A stretch of DNA of 64,000 nucleotides from Entomobacter blattae (GCF_014672835.1 NZ_CP060244.1:1405001-1469000), one strand, 5' to 3'. Counted from the first letter of the stretch, positions 36,531-45,578 are shown. The notes: a model not told the origin generated them from the sequence alone. Translations and numbers: made by a program.

Positions 36531-36956
36531 TTAGCCTTGGTTAAGCTCCTGATTGAATTGTTCATCCAGCTCGTTTTTAAGGGTTTCTTCCATGCGCTCG
36601 CGGGTGAGCTGTTCCTCTACGGAGTCTTTTACGGCATCAATTTCTTTGAGCTCACCATCATCGCCCATTACCATTTTCTTGGGGATAATCTTGCCAATCA
36701 CATGAGAAGGAGGCTTTCCTCCCTGGGGAGAGAAAATTCCTTGGGGAGAGAAAATTTTTCCTGCCACTTGGCCTTCCTGCTCCTGAAGGGCAGAGTCGGG
36801 GGAAGGGGGGATTTTGTCGGGTGGACCAAACTTGTTATCCAGCCAAAGCTTCAGTTCTGTCCATTTCCCATGGAGGAATCCGCGGAAATAGAGATACATG
36901 GTGGCACCCCATGCAAAAATGGTACAGACGATAAGAAAAAGGGTAAACCACGACAT
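36531..36956 (-). CDS. Membrane-anchored protein of unknown function (141 residues)
   Basis: I do not recognise a family. The N-terminus is a membrane segment (WFTLFLIVCTIFAWGATMYL, residues 3-22). The rest is hydrophilic with a coiled-coil-like acidic C-terminus (VEEQLTRERMEETLKNELDE). A tandem duplication of 21 bases gives IFSPQGIFSPQG at about residues 68-79, with DNA units GGAGAGAAAATT repeated. The protein probably stays anchored in the inner membrane. Confidence 0.7.
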   Translation of the reverse strand: MSWFTLFLIVCTIFAWGATMYLYFRGFLHGKWTELKLWLDNKFGPPDKIPPSPDSALQEQEGQVAGKIFSPQGIFSPQGGKPPSHVIGKIIPKKMVMGDDGELKEIDAVKDSVEEQLTRERMEETLKNELDEQFNQELNQG

Positions 36957-37258
36957 TTTTTATTAATGTTATCCTTTAATAAGAGGCAGCGAGGAAAGAA
37001 AGACTAAAAGCTTATAGAGCCTTTAGGCCGCTTTTATGGTGTAGATATGGTAAGGGTTGGGAATTTTTCCAATTTATGTTAGAAAAACGCACAATTTCTG
37101 TTATAGCGGTCGCTGTAATGGATAGTGCTGTTATAGATATTGGCATTCCCGTTGGCGATAGCTGTTGGGTGTGAGTATTAAAAATAGGATGTTAAACCTT
37201 TTTCTCTAGAATGAAGAGGAAAAGAGTGCCTAAACGTAGAAAAACTTAACATTTTGGT
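36957..37258. other. Short intergenic region
   Basis: No gene or clear signal seen. The 302 bases are AT-rich and hold the divergent upstream regions of the 141-residue protein and the methyltransferase gene. Two copies of GTTATAG- with GTGCTGTTATAGATATT near 37098-37140 form a loose repeat. Confidence 0.5.
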
Positions 37259-37933
37259 ATGTATCGCATGACACAAGAAAATGTTCCACCTTCTCCACGG
37301 GCAGTGCTTGATGCTGCTGCCGTTAAAACCGCGTATAAGCGCTGGGCCAATATGTATGATGCCGTGTTTGGGGGAATCTCCATGTTTGGTCGGAAGCAGG
37401 CCGTGCATGTGACAAACCACCTTCCCGGCAAGACTGTGCTTGAAGTGGGTGTGGGAACAGGCCTGGCGTTACCCTTTTATCGAAAAGATCTTACCATTAC
37501 CGGCATAGACCTTTCAGGAGAAATGCTTGATAAGGCCCGTGAACGGGTAAAAGAGCAGAAACTGGAGAATATTGCAGCCCTCCATGAAATGGATGCCGAA
37601 CAAACCAGCTTTGAAGATAATGCGTTTGATATTGCAGTGGCTATGTTTGTGGCTTCAGTTGTTCCCCATCCGCGCCAGTTGCTGGCTGAACTTAAAAGGG
37701 TGGTTAAACCGGGTGGGCATATTTTGTTTGTTAATCATTTTATTGCCAAGAAAGGGATAAGGCTGTTTATTGAAAAAAATATCGCCTGGGCTTCCCATTC
37801 CCTTGGGTGGCACCCCGATTTTGCCATGGAGTCTCTTTTGCCGGAAGAAGATATGCAAAGGGCTGTTATAAGACCTGTGCCCCCTGCAGGGCTGTTTACC
37901 TTAATAACTTTGGAAAATGTTAAGACCAAATAA
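37259..37933 (+). CDS. pmtA: Phosphatidylethanolamine N-methyltransferase (PmtA type)
   Basis: PmtA methylates phosphatidylethanolamine with S-adenosylmethionine to give phosphatidylcholine. The 224-residue protein has the class I methyltransferase motif (LEVGVGTGLALPFY, about residues 61-74), ITGIDLSGEMLDKARERV, and FVASVVPHPRQLLAELKRV followed by KPGGHILFVNHF. These are typical of Rhodobacter/Acetobacter-type PmtA enzymes. The ATG at 37259 has no strong ribosome binding site; the next Met (37268) is equally possible. Phosphatidylcholine is common in acetic acid bacteria. Confidence 0.85.
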   Translation: MYRMTQENVPPSPRAVLDAAAVKTAYKRWANMYDAVFGGISMFGRKQAVHVTNHLPGKTVLEVGVGTGLALPFYRKDLTITGIDLSGEMLDKARERVKEQKLENIAALHEMDAEQTSFEDNAFDIAVAMFVASVVPHPRQLLAELKRVVKPGGHILFVNHFIAKKGIRLFIEKNIAWASHSLGWHPDFAMESLLPEEDMQRAVIRPVPPAGLFTLITLENVKTK

Positions 37934-38093
37934 AAAGGCCACTTTGCGCGCCTAAAAGAAGAGGAAGAACATAACATGGGGGTTCATTCCCCAAATAGTC
38001 TTTTCATATTTCAGCAATGACTTAATACAAAAATATGCTATATCTGAAAACAGAAAAACAATAAATTTTAAGTGAAGACTATAAGGCCTGATA

Positions 38094-39533
38094 ATGATGA
38101 AACACGGGTATGCCCCCATAGCTCCAACCTGGTTAGGAAGAGGCAGCTCTTATAACCTTGATGCCAATCTGGGGAGTGCCTTTTTGGTTTTTTCCGTGAT
38201 CTGCGCCTTTCTGGGCGGCAGTCTTCCCCTCATCTTTCATGAGTCTGTGGGGGGTGCCCATTCCCAGGGCGCTCTAGAAAGCCTTATACATTTTTGGCAT
38301 CCCATGGGGTTACTTTATCTTGGTCTGACGCCAGCCTTATTGCAGGGGTTTGGCTTATGGCTCTTGCCTGTATTGGTGCGCAGCCAGAGCATGGCGTTTT
38401 CAGCATTAAACCGGCTTTCTTTTGGTTTTATGCTCGGAAGTGGTGGCGCATATTTTCTCGGTTTTTTCCCCTACTGGGCGTTTGATGCCATAGTGGTCAG
38501 CCTGTTTCTTTGGTCAGCCTCGGTTTTTTGTTACGCTCTGTCGGTTTTTATCACAGTGTTGAATATGCGCCCCTTGGGGATGACCCTTTCTGAAATTCCG
38601 GTTTTTGTATGGGCGCAGTGGCTGGCCTCTCTCGTTTTAGGCATTTCAATCCCTGTCTTTGTGGCCGCCCAAAGCCTTGTGCTTTGGCAAACTCCTTCCC
38701 TAAGCATGGGGATAGATAAGTTTCAGGTGTTGATGAGCCATTATACCTATCCAGTTATGATTTTTCTGCTTTTGCCTGTGTTGGGCATCTCGGTGCATGT
38801 GGTGCAGACATTCTGCGGAGTTCTGAAAGCGCGGGGCGTTATTTTAGCGGCTTTTCTTGTCTTGGCCTTTTTGGGAAGCTTTGGGTGGGTCAACTGGGTT
38901 TTTCATACGGGTTATCTTTCTACAGTGCATAAGGACCTGTTCTTTGCAGCCTCTGGTTATGTCATGCTAGGGGCTACAGGTGCTGTCATTTACGCCATGG
39001 CCTTAACCTTGCTGTGGAAAAAACCTGTTTTGCATGTGCCCTTGCTATGGGTTATTGGCGTTATGGCGATGATTGTCCTCGCATGGCCCATTTTTGTTCT
39101 GGCGGGTAAACAACAACAGGTTCATTCTGTTTTGGCCTACTCCTCTGTTTTTGCAGCCTTTGCAGGGTTTTATTTATGGATTGGAAAAATCAGGGGAAGA
39201 AACTTTTCTGGTCTTTTAGCCATTTTACATTTCAGTCTCACCTTAACGGGCGTTTTGGTGAATTTTGAAGATCAGCTCACGTGTATTACCAACGCTTCTG
39301 CACCTTTTGCGACCCAAACTCCTATGCTCTTTGCAAATTTTTGTATTGGCAAGCTCATATCAGATAGCGCGTTTGGTTTGTCGCTACTGGTCTTTGCCTT
39401 CATTGTCTTGCAATGTATTTGGGGAAAGAAGAGGATAACAGAGAAAAACTATTGGGTTAGTCCTCTTCCTACTGGAGAATGGTGTGTCTCAACACCTTTT
39501 CGTGGGTCCCTACAGGAATGGGATAGGAAATAA
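38094..39533 (+). CDS. Heme-copper oxidase subunit I homolog lacking the heme a3/CuB ligands
   Basis: About 479 residues with about 12 membrane helices. Alignment by eye with CtaD is clear at several blocks: WHPMGLLYLGLTPALLQGFG against the helix II region, SMAFSALNRLSF, TVLNMRPLGMTLSEIPVFVW, and VHSVLAYSSVFAAFAGFYLW against helix X. The two low-spin heme ligands appear kept (H69 and H344). The binuclear-centre ligands do not: the HPEVY block reads YPVMI (Tyr at 219, Ile at 223), the HH pair reads near WVFH without a clear pair, and the heme a3 His is Gln342. The protein is therefore unlikely to reduce oxygen as a normal oxidase. It lies 1 bp before ctaB and looks like a relic or repurposed member of the aa3 oxidase operon. 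My alignment is manual and offsets by one or two residues are possible. Confidence 0.8.
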   Translation: MMKHGYAPIAPTWLGRGSSYNLDANLGSAFLVFSVICAFLGGSLPLIFHESVGGAHSQGALESLIHFWHPMGLLYLGLTPALLQGFGLWLLPVLVRSQSMAFSALNRLSFGFMLGSGGAYFLGFFPYWAFDAIVVSLFLWSASVFCYALSVFITVLNMRPLGMTLSEIPVFVWAQWLASLVLGISIPVFVAAQSLVLWQTPSLSMGIDKFQVLMSHYTYPVMIFLLLPVLGISVHVVQTFCGVLKARGVILAAFLVLAFLGSFGWVNWVFHTGYLSTVHKDLFFAASGYVMLGATGAVIYAMALTLLWKKPVLHVPLLWVIGVMAMIVLAWPIFVLAGKQQQVHSVLAYSSVFAAFAGFYLWIGKIRGRNFSGLLAILHFSLTLTGVLVNFEDQLTCITNASAPFATQTPMLFANFCIGKLISDSAFGLSLLVFAFIVLQCIWGKKRITEKNYWVSPLPTGEWCVSTPFRGSLQEWDRK

Positions 39534-40523
39534 ATGGTCCCTCCTGATAATATCTCGGTGCCGGTTGCAGACTCTCTTCCATTTCGTTCGCGTTTTTCCT
39601 ATGAGCGGGTGGGGTCTGAGGTACGGGACTGGATTGCCTTGCTCAAGCCCCGGGTGATTTCACTTGTGGTCTTTACAGGGGTGATAGGGATTTACCTTGC
39701 TCCTGAACGGCCATCAACAGCCATTTGCCTCATTAGCATTCTGTGTCTTTGTATGGCCTCGGGGGCAGCAGGGGCGATCAATATGTGGTATGATCGAGAT
39801 ATTGATATAAAAATGCGGCGCACTCTAACCCGTCCCTTGCCCTCAGGCCGATTAGGGGTGGAAGATACCCTGGTTTATGGGTGTGTTCTCTCGGTTTTTT
39901 CTGTTCTGCTCATGTGGGTTGCTACTAACCTATGGGCTGCAGGGTTGCTGGCTTTTTCCATATTTTTTTATACGGTCATTTATACAAGCTGGCTTAAACG
40001 GAGCACCCCACAAAATATTGTTATTGGGGGGGCAGCAGGGGCATTCCCTCCTCTGATTGGCTGGGTCGCGGCTTGTGGGCAGATAAGTTGGTTTCCTGTT
40101 ATTTTATTTGCCATTATCTTTTTATGGACTCCCCCCCATTTTTGGTCTCTGTCTTTATATGCTTGTAAAGACTATACCCGTGCTGGTGTGCCCATGTTGC
40201 CTGTGGTCAGGGGGCAAAGATATACCCGGTTGTCTATTTTAGCCTATACCTTTCTTTTATTGGGTGTAACCCTTATTCCTGCCTTTTTGGGGCAGGCGGG
40301 GACTCTTTATTTTTTCTCTGCCCTTATTCTGGGCCTTGGTTTTATAGGCCATGCCCTAAGGCTGGTGAGGGATGGAAAAGGGCCTGAAGGCCTCAGCCAT
40401 ACGGGGGATAAACCCGCGAGAAAGGCTTTTCGGTACTCATTATTTTATCTTTTTATGTTGTTTGTCAGCTTGGTGGGAGATCATTTCTGGTTTCTGACAT
40501 TAGGCTTGTCAAAGCTCTTCTAA
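39534..40523 (+). CDS. ctaB: Protoheme IX farnesyltransferase (heme O synthase)
   Basis: CtaB/CyoE attaches a farnesyl group to heme B to make heme O, which the cytochrome bo3 quinol oxidase of acetic acid bacteria needs. The 329-residue membrane protein has two Asp-rich prenyltransferase motifs: NMWYDRDIDIKMRRTLTRP (about residues 82-100) and YACKDYTRAGVPMLPVV (about 206-222). The start is 1 base after the stop of the CtaD-like gene, and a coxF-like gene follows. A degenerate copy of the 5' part occurs at 41331-41502. Confidence 0.94.
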   Translation: MVPPDNISVPVADSLPFRSRFSYERVGSEVRDWIALLKPRVISLVVFTGVIGIYLAPERPSTAICLISILCLCMASGAAGAINMWYDRDIDIKMRRTLTRPLPSGRLGVEDTLVYGCVLSVFSVLLMWVATNLWAAGLLAFSIFFYTVIYTSWLKRSTPQNIVIGGAAGAFPPLIGWVAACGQISWFPVILFAIIFLWTPPHFWSLSLYACKDYTRAGVPMLPVVRGQRYTRLSILAYTFLLLGVTLIPAFLGQAGTLYFFSALILGLGFIGHALRLVRDGKGPEGLSHTGDKPARKAFRYSLFYLFMLFVSLVGDHFWFLTLGLSKLF

Positions 40524-40538
40524 CTAAGGCTAGATGTT

Positions 40539-40679
40539 GTGGAAGATAAAAATCTCATACTGACTCCTCAGGAGCAGGCAGAATATGCCATACGGCGAAA
40601 AAGACGCAGCTGGATGTTGGCCTTTGTTTATTGTTTTATTGCAGCGGTGTTTTTTATCATGGCTCTTGTTAAGCTTTAG
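40539..40679 (+). CDS. CoxF-like small membrane protein (46 residues)
   Basis: From the GTG at 40539 the frame gives 46 residues: a polar start with LTPQEQAEYAIRRKRRSW and one membrane helix ending MALVKL. The pattern (LTPEQ, Arg-rich stretch, single helix, TIVKL-like end) matches CoxF/small cytochrome oxidase accessory proteins found right after ctaB in alphaproteobacterial cta operons. It starts 15 bases after the ctaB stop. Its presence supports the view that this cluster is the remains of ctaD-ctaB-coxF. The start codon is uncertain. Confidence 0.6.
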   Translation: MEDKNLILTPQEQAEYAIRRKRRSWMLAFVYCFIAAVFFIMALVKL

Positions 40680-40742
40680 TCAATAGTGCAGCTGTAGACA
40701 TTATGCCCCCTGTTCCTGTCCTGTTTCTGTTTTAGGTTTTGG

Positions 40743-41300
40743 TTAAACAGGGGATAGCGCCAATTCTTCTATGAGTTTAAGGGCTTCTTCTTGTGGGTTA
40801 AGCAAGGTTGGGTCTCTTGAGAAGTTTCCGGTAATTTGGCCCTGCTGTTGGTTGATATGTTGTTGGGTGCGAAAATCCTTACGGGCTTTTTCTGTTCGTC
40901 TTCCCTGGCGGATCAGTAAGCCTGCCAAGACAATGGCCAGGCTTACTGACCAGACCTACAATGACCAACGAAAACAGAAAATTCTACTTTTTATCGGAAG
41001 CTGTAAAGTCGGAGAAGTCATCTTTAGGCACCACCAACAGCAAAATCCACCCTTGCGTATCAACCCTTGGGTATCAGAGGGAAGGGCCGCTGCAATCATA
41101 ATATAACGCTTATCGTCTTCCTCTCCTGAACGCTCTCATCCTTTAAAACACCACCCCATTTCATTAAAAAATTCCTGTAAGATCTGTGCCTTGAGTGAAT
41201 AATATTTTGAACGAGTATCCACTTTTTTAATCTCGCGCACCCCATAATTATTCACACGAAAATCATCGTAAGCGCGCATTAACACTGGAGTATGTTACCG
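40743..41300 (-). pseudogene. Decayed coding remnant(s), family not recognised
   Basis: Several minus-strand pieces read as protein but are broken. Near 41125-41290: YDDFRVNNYGVREIKKVD, SKYYSLKAQILQEFFNEMGW, then a stop and a further KRYIMIAAALPSDTQG. Within 40993-41050 an adjoining frame gives LLLVVPKDDFSDFTASDKK then a stop, with a 13-base duplication (GATACCCAAGGGTT/GATACGCAAGGGTGG) breaking the frame. A last piece (40743-40928) encodes a membrane helix (SLAIVLAGLLI) and a Gln-rich tail ending at 40743, with an upstream stop. The order suggests one or two decayed genes whose product I cannot name. Confidence 0.5.
41121..41221 (-). repeat. Left arm of a roughly 100-bp inverted repeat
   Basis: The reverse complement matches 41564-41668 at about 90 percent identity, with a 40-base identical core around AGATCTTACAGGAATTTTTT. 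The arms flank the ctaB fragment. The left arm lies in the decayed coding sequence at 40743-41300, so the right arm is a copied piece of it. Confidence 0.88.
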
Positions 41301-41330
41301 TATCGGTACTGTATTCGGTACCGTATTGGT

Positions 41331-41502
41331 GGGGCCTGAGTTACGGGAGTGGATTGCCTTGCTCAAGCCCCGTGTGATTTCGCTTGTGGTTTTTACAGGG
41401 GCTAATAGGGATTGACTTTGCCCTTGAGGCCATCAACGGCCCTTTGCCTGATTAGTCTCCTGTATCTTTGTATGGCTTCTCGGGGGCAGTAGGGGCAATC
41501 AA
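41331..41502 (+). pseudogene. Degenerate 5' copy of ctaB
   Basis: This 172-base stretch matches ctaB 39611-39784 at roughly 85 percent identity (both contain GGATTGCCTTGCTCAAGCCCC and TTTGTATGG). Indels and a stop (near 41405) break the frame. It has no start and lies between the inverted-repeat arms. Three degenerate 11-12-base units (TACCGTATCGG type) come directly before it. It is a fragment, not a second heme O synthase. Confidence 0.9.
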
Positions 41503-41563
41503 TAAATATAATGACGGAATGAATGAGAGACCTCCTCATCAGTGGAGGGGTCCTATGGAGAGT

Positions 41564-41668
41564 GATGGGTATTCGTTTAAGATATTATTCGCTCAAGGCA
41601 CCAGATCTTACAGGAATTTTTTAATGAAATGGGGTGGTGTTTTAAAGGGTGAGAGCATTCTGGAGAGG
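41564..41668 (+). repeat. Right arm of the inverted repeat
   Basis: This is the partner of 41121-41221. On the plus strand it contains LKAPDLTGIF-type reading frame remains that stop quickly. With the left arm it can form a large hairpin around about 340 bases that include the ctaB fragment. Confidence 0.88.
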
Positions 41669-41851
41669 TAAAGAACCTTAATTGCCCCTAAAGAATGAAC
41701 CTGTTGTTGTTTACCTGCCAAAACAAAAATGGGCCATACGAGGACAATCATCGCCATTATGAACTGCTCCCCCTATATGAGCTGCCTCTATATGAACTGA
41801 AGGCAACCCGCCATTGCCCGTTATTGTGAGATCGCCTAAAGTTCCCCTTTC

Positions 41852-42850
41852 TTATGAACGTGTTTGCTGGATTGCACTGAGTAGCCAATAGCCATTTTGC
41901 TGGGAGCGTACAAAGGTCCATATTTCCGTTACGCTAACCCTCTGATCAGGGTCTCCTTCGACAACGCGGCCAGTCATATCGGTGGTCACGTCGACCATGG
42001 AGTATTTCATGGAAACGGTTGCATATTGCATACTGTTTTCCTGCCATGCCTCAGAAAGATCGCCTTGCTCGAAGCGGATATCGGACACAGTATTTTGTAA
42101 GCCTCGACTGCTGAGGTCTGTCAGTTGTTGATTAAAATAGCTTACCATTTCCGGGGTCGCGAAGCGCTGCAGGGCTGCAATATTTTTTTGGCTCCAAGCG
42201 GTTTGAATATTTATAAGGGCCTTCTGGAAGCTCATATAATCATCATGGGTTAGGTTCACAGGGGTATTCTGGTTGGAAGAGGCATAAGAATAAGCAGGAA
42301 GGATAGCCTCTGCCTTGGGTTCTGGGGTGGGGGAAAAGGGAATGGTATTTTTTTGAGGGGGGAAGAGCTTGCTATAGAGCCAGCGGATCACAAAAAATAA
42401 GAGGATCAGCTGGAAAATAATTCCCAGAAAACTGCCCACACCGTGAAAATTCAATAAGCCATGGCCACTGAGAAGGCCAAAGAGACCCGCCCCTAAGAGC
42501 CCACCAAAAAAACCAGTGGCGAAGGGATGAGAACGATAAATGGGCTGGCGTGTGACAGGTTGCGGCGCATAAGGAGGTACGGCCCTATTGGAGAAATTGG
42601 GCATTTGGTTAGGCGTTTGCGGCGTAATGGTGTGGGTAAAAGGGGTGGCCGTATAGGGGGCCGTACGGGTAGGGGGTGGGGCGATATAGGTTCGTGAGCC
42701 TCTGCTTCCTACTGAGCCACCACGCCCAGCACGAGCCATAAGGTCATCCAAGGGCAAAACGGCAGTGGCAGCAAACCCTGTTATCAGGGCCAGGGCTAGA
42801 GGAGAAGCCTTTATTTTGGGGGAATGGAGGAAGGCCTTCTTCATTTTCAA
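41852..42850 (-). CDS. Tim44-domain protein
   Basis: A 332-residue protein with a signal-like or membrane segment at residues 15-35, a Pro/Thr-rich middle, a Gly-rich hydrophobic region (about 110-160, HPFATGFFGGLLGAGLFGLL then a helix), and a C-terminal Tim44-like domain (DYMSFQKALINIQTAWSQKN, MVSYFNQQLTDLSS, then VTEIWTFVRSQQNGYWLLSAIQQ, each part of the Tim44/TIM44-like fold). Bacterial members are membrane-linked and their role is not settled. The ATG overlaps the pmbA stop by four bases. Confidence 0.85.
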   Translation of the reverse strand: MKMKKAFLHSPKIKASPLALALITGFAATAVLPLDDLMARAGRGGSVGSRGSRTYIAPPPTRTAPYTATPFTHTITPQTPNQMPNFSNRAVPPYAPQPVTRQPIYRSHPFATGFFGGLLGAGLFGLLSGHGLLNFHGVGSFLGIIFQLILLFFVIRWLYSKLFPPQKNTIPFSPTPEPKAEAILPAYSYASSNQNTPVNLTHDDYMSFQKALINIQTAWSQKNIAALQRFATPEMVSYFNQQLTDLSSRGLQNTVSDIRFEQGDLSEAWQENSMQYATVSMKYSMVDVTTDMTGRVVEGDPDQRVSVTEIWTFVRSQQNGYWLLSAIQQTRS

Positions 42851-44181
42851 GCTCCGGCAACCGTCATGGAATGAACGCGTAATGTGGGGCTGTTTACACC
42901 GTACCGAAATTCAAGGTCGTTCGCGAGCCCTATATTGGCAAACATATCGTTGAGGTTTCCTGCAATGGTAAATTCAGCAACAGGTTCAGCCAGCTGCCCA
43001 TTGCGGATCATAAAACCAGAAGCCCCACGGCTATAATCGCCCGTAAGGCCGTTAATGGCAGAGCCCATCATTTCTGTAATGTAGATCCCCTCTTTAATAT
43101 CGGCCATAAGATCTGTGCGGCTATGAGAGCCGTTTTTAAAATAAAGGTTGGTATGGGTAGGCGTTGGCGGGGAGGACGGTGAACGGCTGGCCCGCCCATT
43201 AGTGGGCAGGTTAAGCTGGTTGGCACTGCGTATATCAAGCAGCCAGTGCTGTAAAGTTCCCTCTTCTACCAAGGTGAGGGGGGCAGCTTTGACCCCTTCT
43301 GCATCAAACGGGCGCGAACGAAGACCTTTTTTGCAGGTGGGGTCATCCATAATGGTTACTTCCTTTGGAAAAATGGTTCTTCCTAAGGCCTGTTTTAAAA
43401 ATGACGTACCCCTGGCGATGGCATTTCCCTTAATGGCAGAGGCAAAATGGCCCAACAGGCTGCCGGCAATGCGTGGGTCAAACACGATCGGCAAGTTGGC
43501 TGTGCGCGGTTTTTTAGGGTTGAGCCTGGCCAAGGCCCTTTGGGCAGCCTGAAGGCCAAGGCTCTTGGCGGTATCAAGGTCTCGATAAAAGGTGGTTGTA
43601 TGGGTGGCATAGTCCCGCTGCATGGTCGGGCCTTGGCCTGCGACAACGCTAATGCCTGCTGAAAAGGAGGAATGTTGATATTCCCCTTTAAAGCCGTTAC
43701 TGGTCAGCAAAATAATATGGCTTTTGCCATAAGCTGCTGATGAACCATTGCTATTGGTAATCCCTTTTTGGGCCAGGGCCTGTTCTTCCATTTCGGTGAT
43801 ATAGGCCAAGATATTGTCATTCGTTGGCAGGGTCGGATCAAATAATTCAAGATTTTTAGAAAGGCGCTGCGGTGAGGACGCTTCAAGCAGGTCAGAAAAC
43901 TTATCTTCTGGTAACACTTTAGCCATGGCTAGGGCTTGGCTGGCCAGGCGTGGGAATTCATCGGGTTTGAGCTCAGTTGTAGAGATAATAGCTGATTTTT
44001 TACCCAGAAACACCCGCAAGCCAATTTCATTTTGCTCGGAGCTCTCCGTCTCTTCCATTTTTCCGTTTCGGATCTGATACGAGACAGACTGGGTCTGGAT
44101 AAAGAGGATATCAGCACGGTCAGCCCCTTCTTTCTGGGCTGTTTTTAAGAGGTCTGCCAAAAGAGATAGAGAAGTATTCAT
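42847..44181 (-). CDS. pmbA: TldD/PmbA-family metalloprotease homolog (PmbA/TldE)
   Basis: A 444-residue protein matching PmbA/TldE: the N-terminal AENQ-like segment VSYQIRNGKMEETESSE (about residues 33-49) and the C-terminal EGIYITEMMGSAIN with GDYSRGASGFMIRNG (about residues 360-400). PmbA works with TldD; PmbA itself lacks the zinc HExxxH motif found in TldD, and I see none here, as expected. The start overlaps the M16 peptidase stop by four bases. Together they form a Tim44-like, pmbA, M16 peptidase operon. Confidence 0.92.
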   Translation of the reverse strand: MNTSLSLLADLLKTAQKEGADRADILFIQTQSVSYQIRNGKMEETESSEQNEIGLRVFLGKKSAIISTTELKPDEFPRLASQALAMAKVLPEDKFSDLLEASSPQRLSKNLELFDPTLPTNDNILAYITEMEEQALAQKGITNSNGSSAAYGKSHIILLTSNGFKGEYQHSSFSAGISVVAGQGPTMQRDYATHTTTFYRDLDTAKSLGLQAAQRALARLNPKKPRTANLPIVFDPRIAGSLLGHFASAIKGNAIARGTSFLKQALGRTIFPKEVTIMDDPTCKKGLRSRPFDAEGVKAAPLTLVEEGTLQHWLLDIRSANQLNLPTNGRASRSPSSPPTPTHTNLYFKNGSHSRTDLMADIKEGIYITEMMGSAINGLTGDYSRGASGFMIRNGQLAEPVAEFTIAGNLNDMFANIGLANDLEFRYGVNSPTLRVHSMTVAGA

Positions 44182-45446
44182 GCAGCCAACCTTTCTGCAA
44201 CGTGGTCTAGCTTAGGCATGTTATGGATATCGCCGATAGAGGCAAGGGTTGGCGGTTGGCTGAAAATGCGGTGGGCCATGCGGCAAATATCTTCAGAACT
44301 GACCGCGTTAATCTTTTCGACAGTTTCTTGTGTGGGGATAGGCCTGCCAAAAATATGGAGTTGTCGGGCAAGCTGCTCGCATCGACTGCCTGTGCTTTCC
44401 AAGGACATTAACAGAGAGGATTTTAACTGAGCCCGGGCCCGTTCAAGCTCATGAGGTTGGATATGGCGCTGGATTTTTTTGAGTTCTTCTACTGTAACAG
44501 GCACAAGTTCCTGGGTCTGTTCAGGGCCAGTTCCGGCATAAATGCCAAAAAGGCCGCCCTCATCAAAAGGCATATTGAAGGAATAAACAGAATAGACCAA
44601 CCCGCGTTTTTCTCGTATTTCCTGAAAGAGCCGCGACGACATACCACCACCAAGAATGGTGGAAAGCAGCACCTGGCTATAATAATCCTTATCCTTATAG
44701 CCAACAGAGGGAAACCCCATAACCATATGAACCTGATCGAGCTCCCGGAAGATACGGGTTTCTCCCCCCTTATAAAGGGCTTTTTCAACCTGAGTGGCGG
44801 AACGGGGAGGCAGATCTTTGAAGTGTTTTTCTACCCAGTTGACCACGTTCTCATGGGAAAGATTGCCTGCAGCGGTAATCACTACCTTATCGGCAGCATA
44901 GTGGTTATGCATGTAATTTATAAGGGTTTCGCGTGACATGGTGCTTACATGGTGCGTTGTGCCCAAGGTAGGCCTTCCCATTGGCTGGTTGGGAAAGGCT
45001 GTATCTTGGAAGTGGTCAAACACAATGTCATCTGGTGTGTCGTTGGCCTGGCCAATCTCTTGCAGGATAACCCCGCGTTCCCGCTCCATTTCTTCAGGCA
45101 GAAAGGTGCTGTGGGTTAAAATATCGCCAATAATATCAATGCCCAGTTCCAAGTCTTCTTTTAACAGTTTAACATAATAGGCGGTTTGCTCACGGGCTGT
45201 ATAGGCATTAATGTGGCCGCCTACCATTTCAATTTTCTCAGCAATATCCACTGCAGAAAGCGTTTGTGTTCCCTTAAAGGCCATATGCTCTAAAAAGTGA
45301 GAGACTCCATTTTCTGCTTCGGTTTCATGGCGGGTCCCTGCCGCAACATAAGCCCCGAAAGAGACAGATTCTACCCTGTCCATTTTTTCTGTAGCCACAG
45401 TCAGGCCGGAGGGGAGTTTGGTAATCTGGATGGGAGAGTCTGACAT
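44178..45446 (-). CDS. M16-family zinc peptidase
   Basis: A 422-residue peptidase of the pitrilysin/processing-peptidase type. The inverted zinc motif HFLEH lies at residues 50-54 (SHFLEHMAFKGT), followed by EIGQANDTPDDIVF with the third Glu ligand region, and the C-terminal RGLVYSVYSFNMPFDEGGLF substrate loop. It is the single-chain bacterial form related to mitochondrial MPP. It is coupled to pmbA. Confidence 0.93.
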   Translation of the reverse strand: MSDSPIQITKLPSGLTVATEKMDRVESVSFGAYVAAGTRHETEAENGVSHFLEHMAFKGTQTLSAVDIAEKIEMVGGHINAYTAREQTAYYVKLLKEDLELGIDIIGDILTHSTFLPEEMERERGVILQEIGQANDTPDDIVFDHFQDTAFPNQPMGRPTLGTTHHVSTMSRETLINYMHNHYAADKVVITAAGNLSHENVVNWVEKHFKDLPPRSATQVEKALYKGGETRIFRELDQVHMVMGFPSVGYKDKDYYSQVLLSTILGGGMSSRLFQEIREKRGLVYSVYSFNMPFDEGGLFGIYAGTGPEQTQELVPVTVEELKKIQRHIQPHELERARAQLKSSLLMSLESTGSRCEQLARQLHIFGRPIPTQETVEKINAVSSEDICRMAHRIFSQPPTLASIGDIHNMPKLDHVAERLAA

Positions 45447-45542
45447 GATATTCCTGTTAGATAAAGCGTGTTAAAAGCCAGAAAAGCCACCTGCCAGACA
45501 GCAGGAAAGCCTGGAGGTAATATAGGGAGTGGCAAGCTTCAA

Positions 45543-45578
45543 TTGAAGCCCCAGTTGAAGCCCCAGTTAAAGCTCCTG
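45543..45578 (+). repeat. Three 12-bp tandem units before the M16 peptidase gene
   Basis: TTGAAGCCCCAG, TTGAAGCCCCAG and TTAAAGCTCCTG adjoin in the 184-base gap between thrC and the M16 peptidase. Looser copies extend to about 45610. This is one of several small arrays in the intergenic DNA of this window. Confidence 0.85.
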
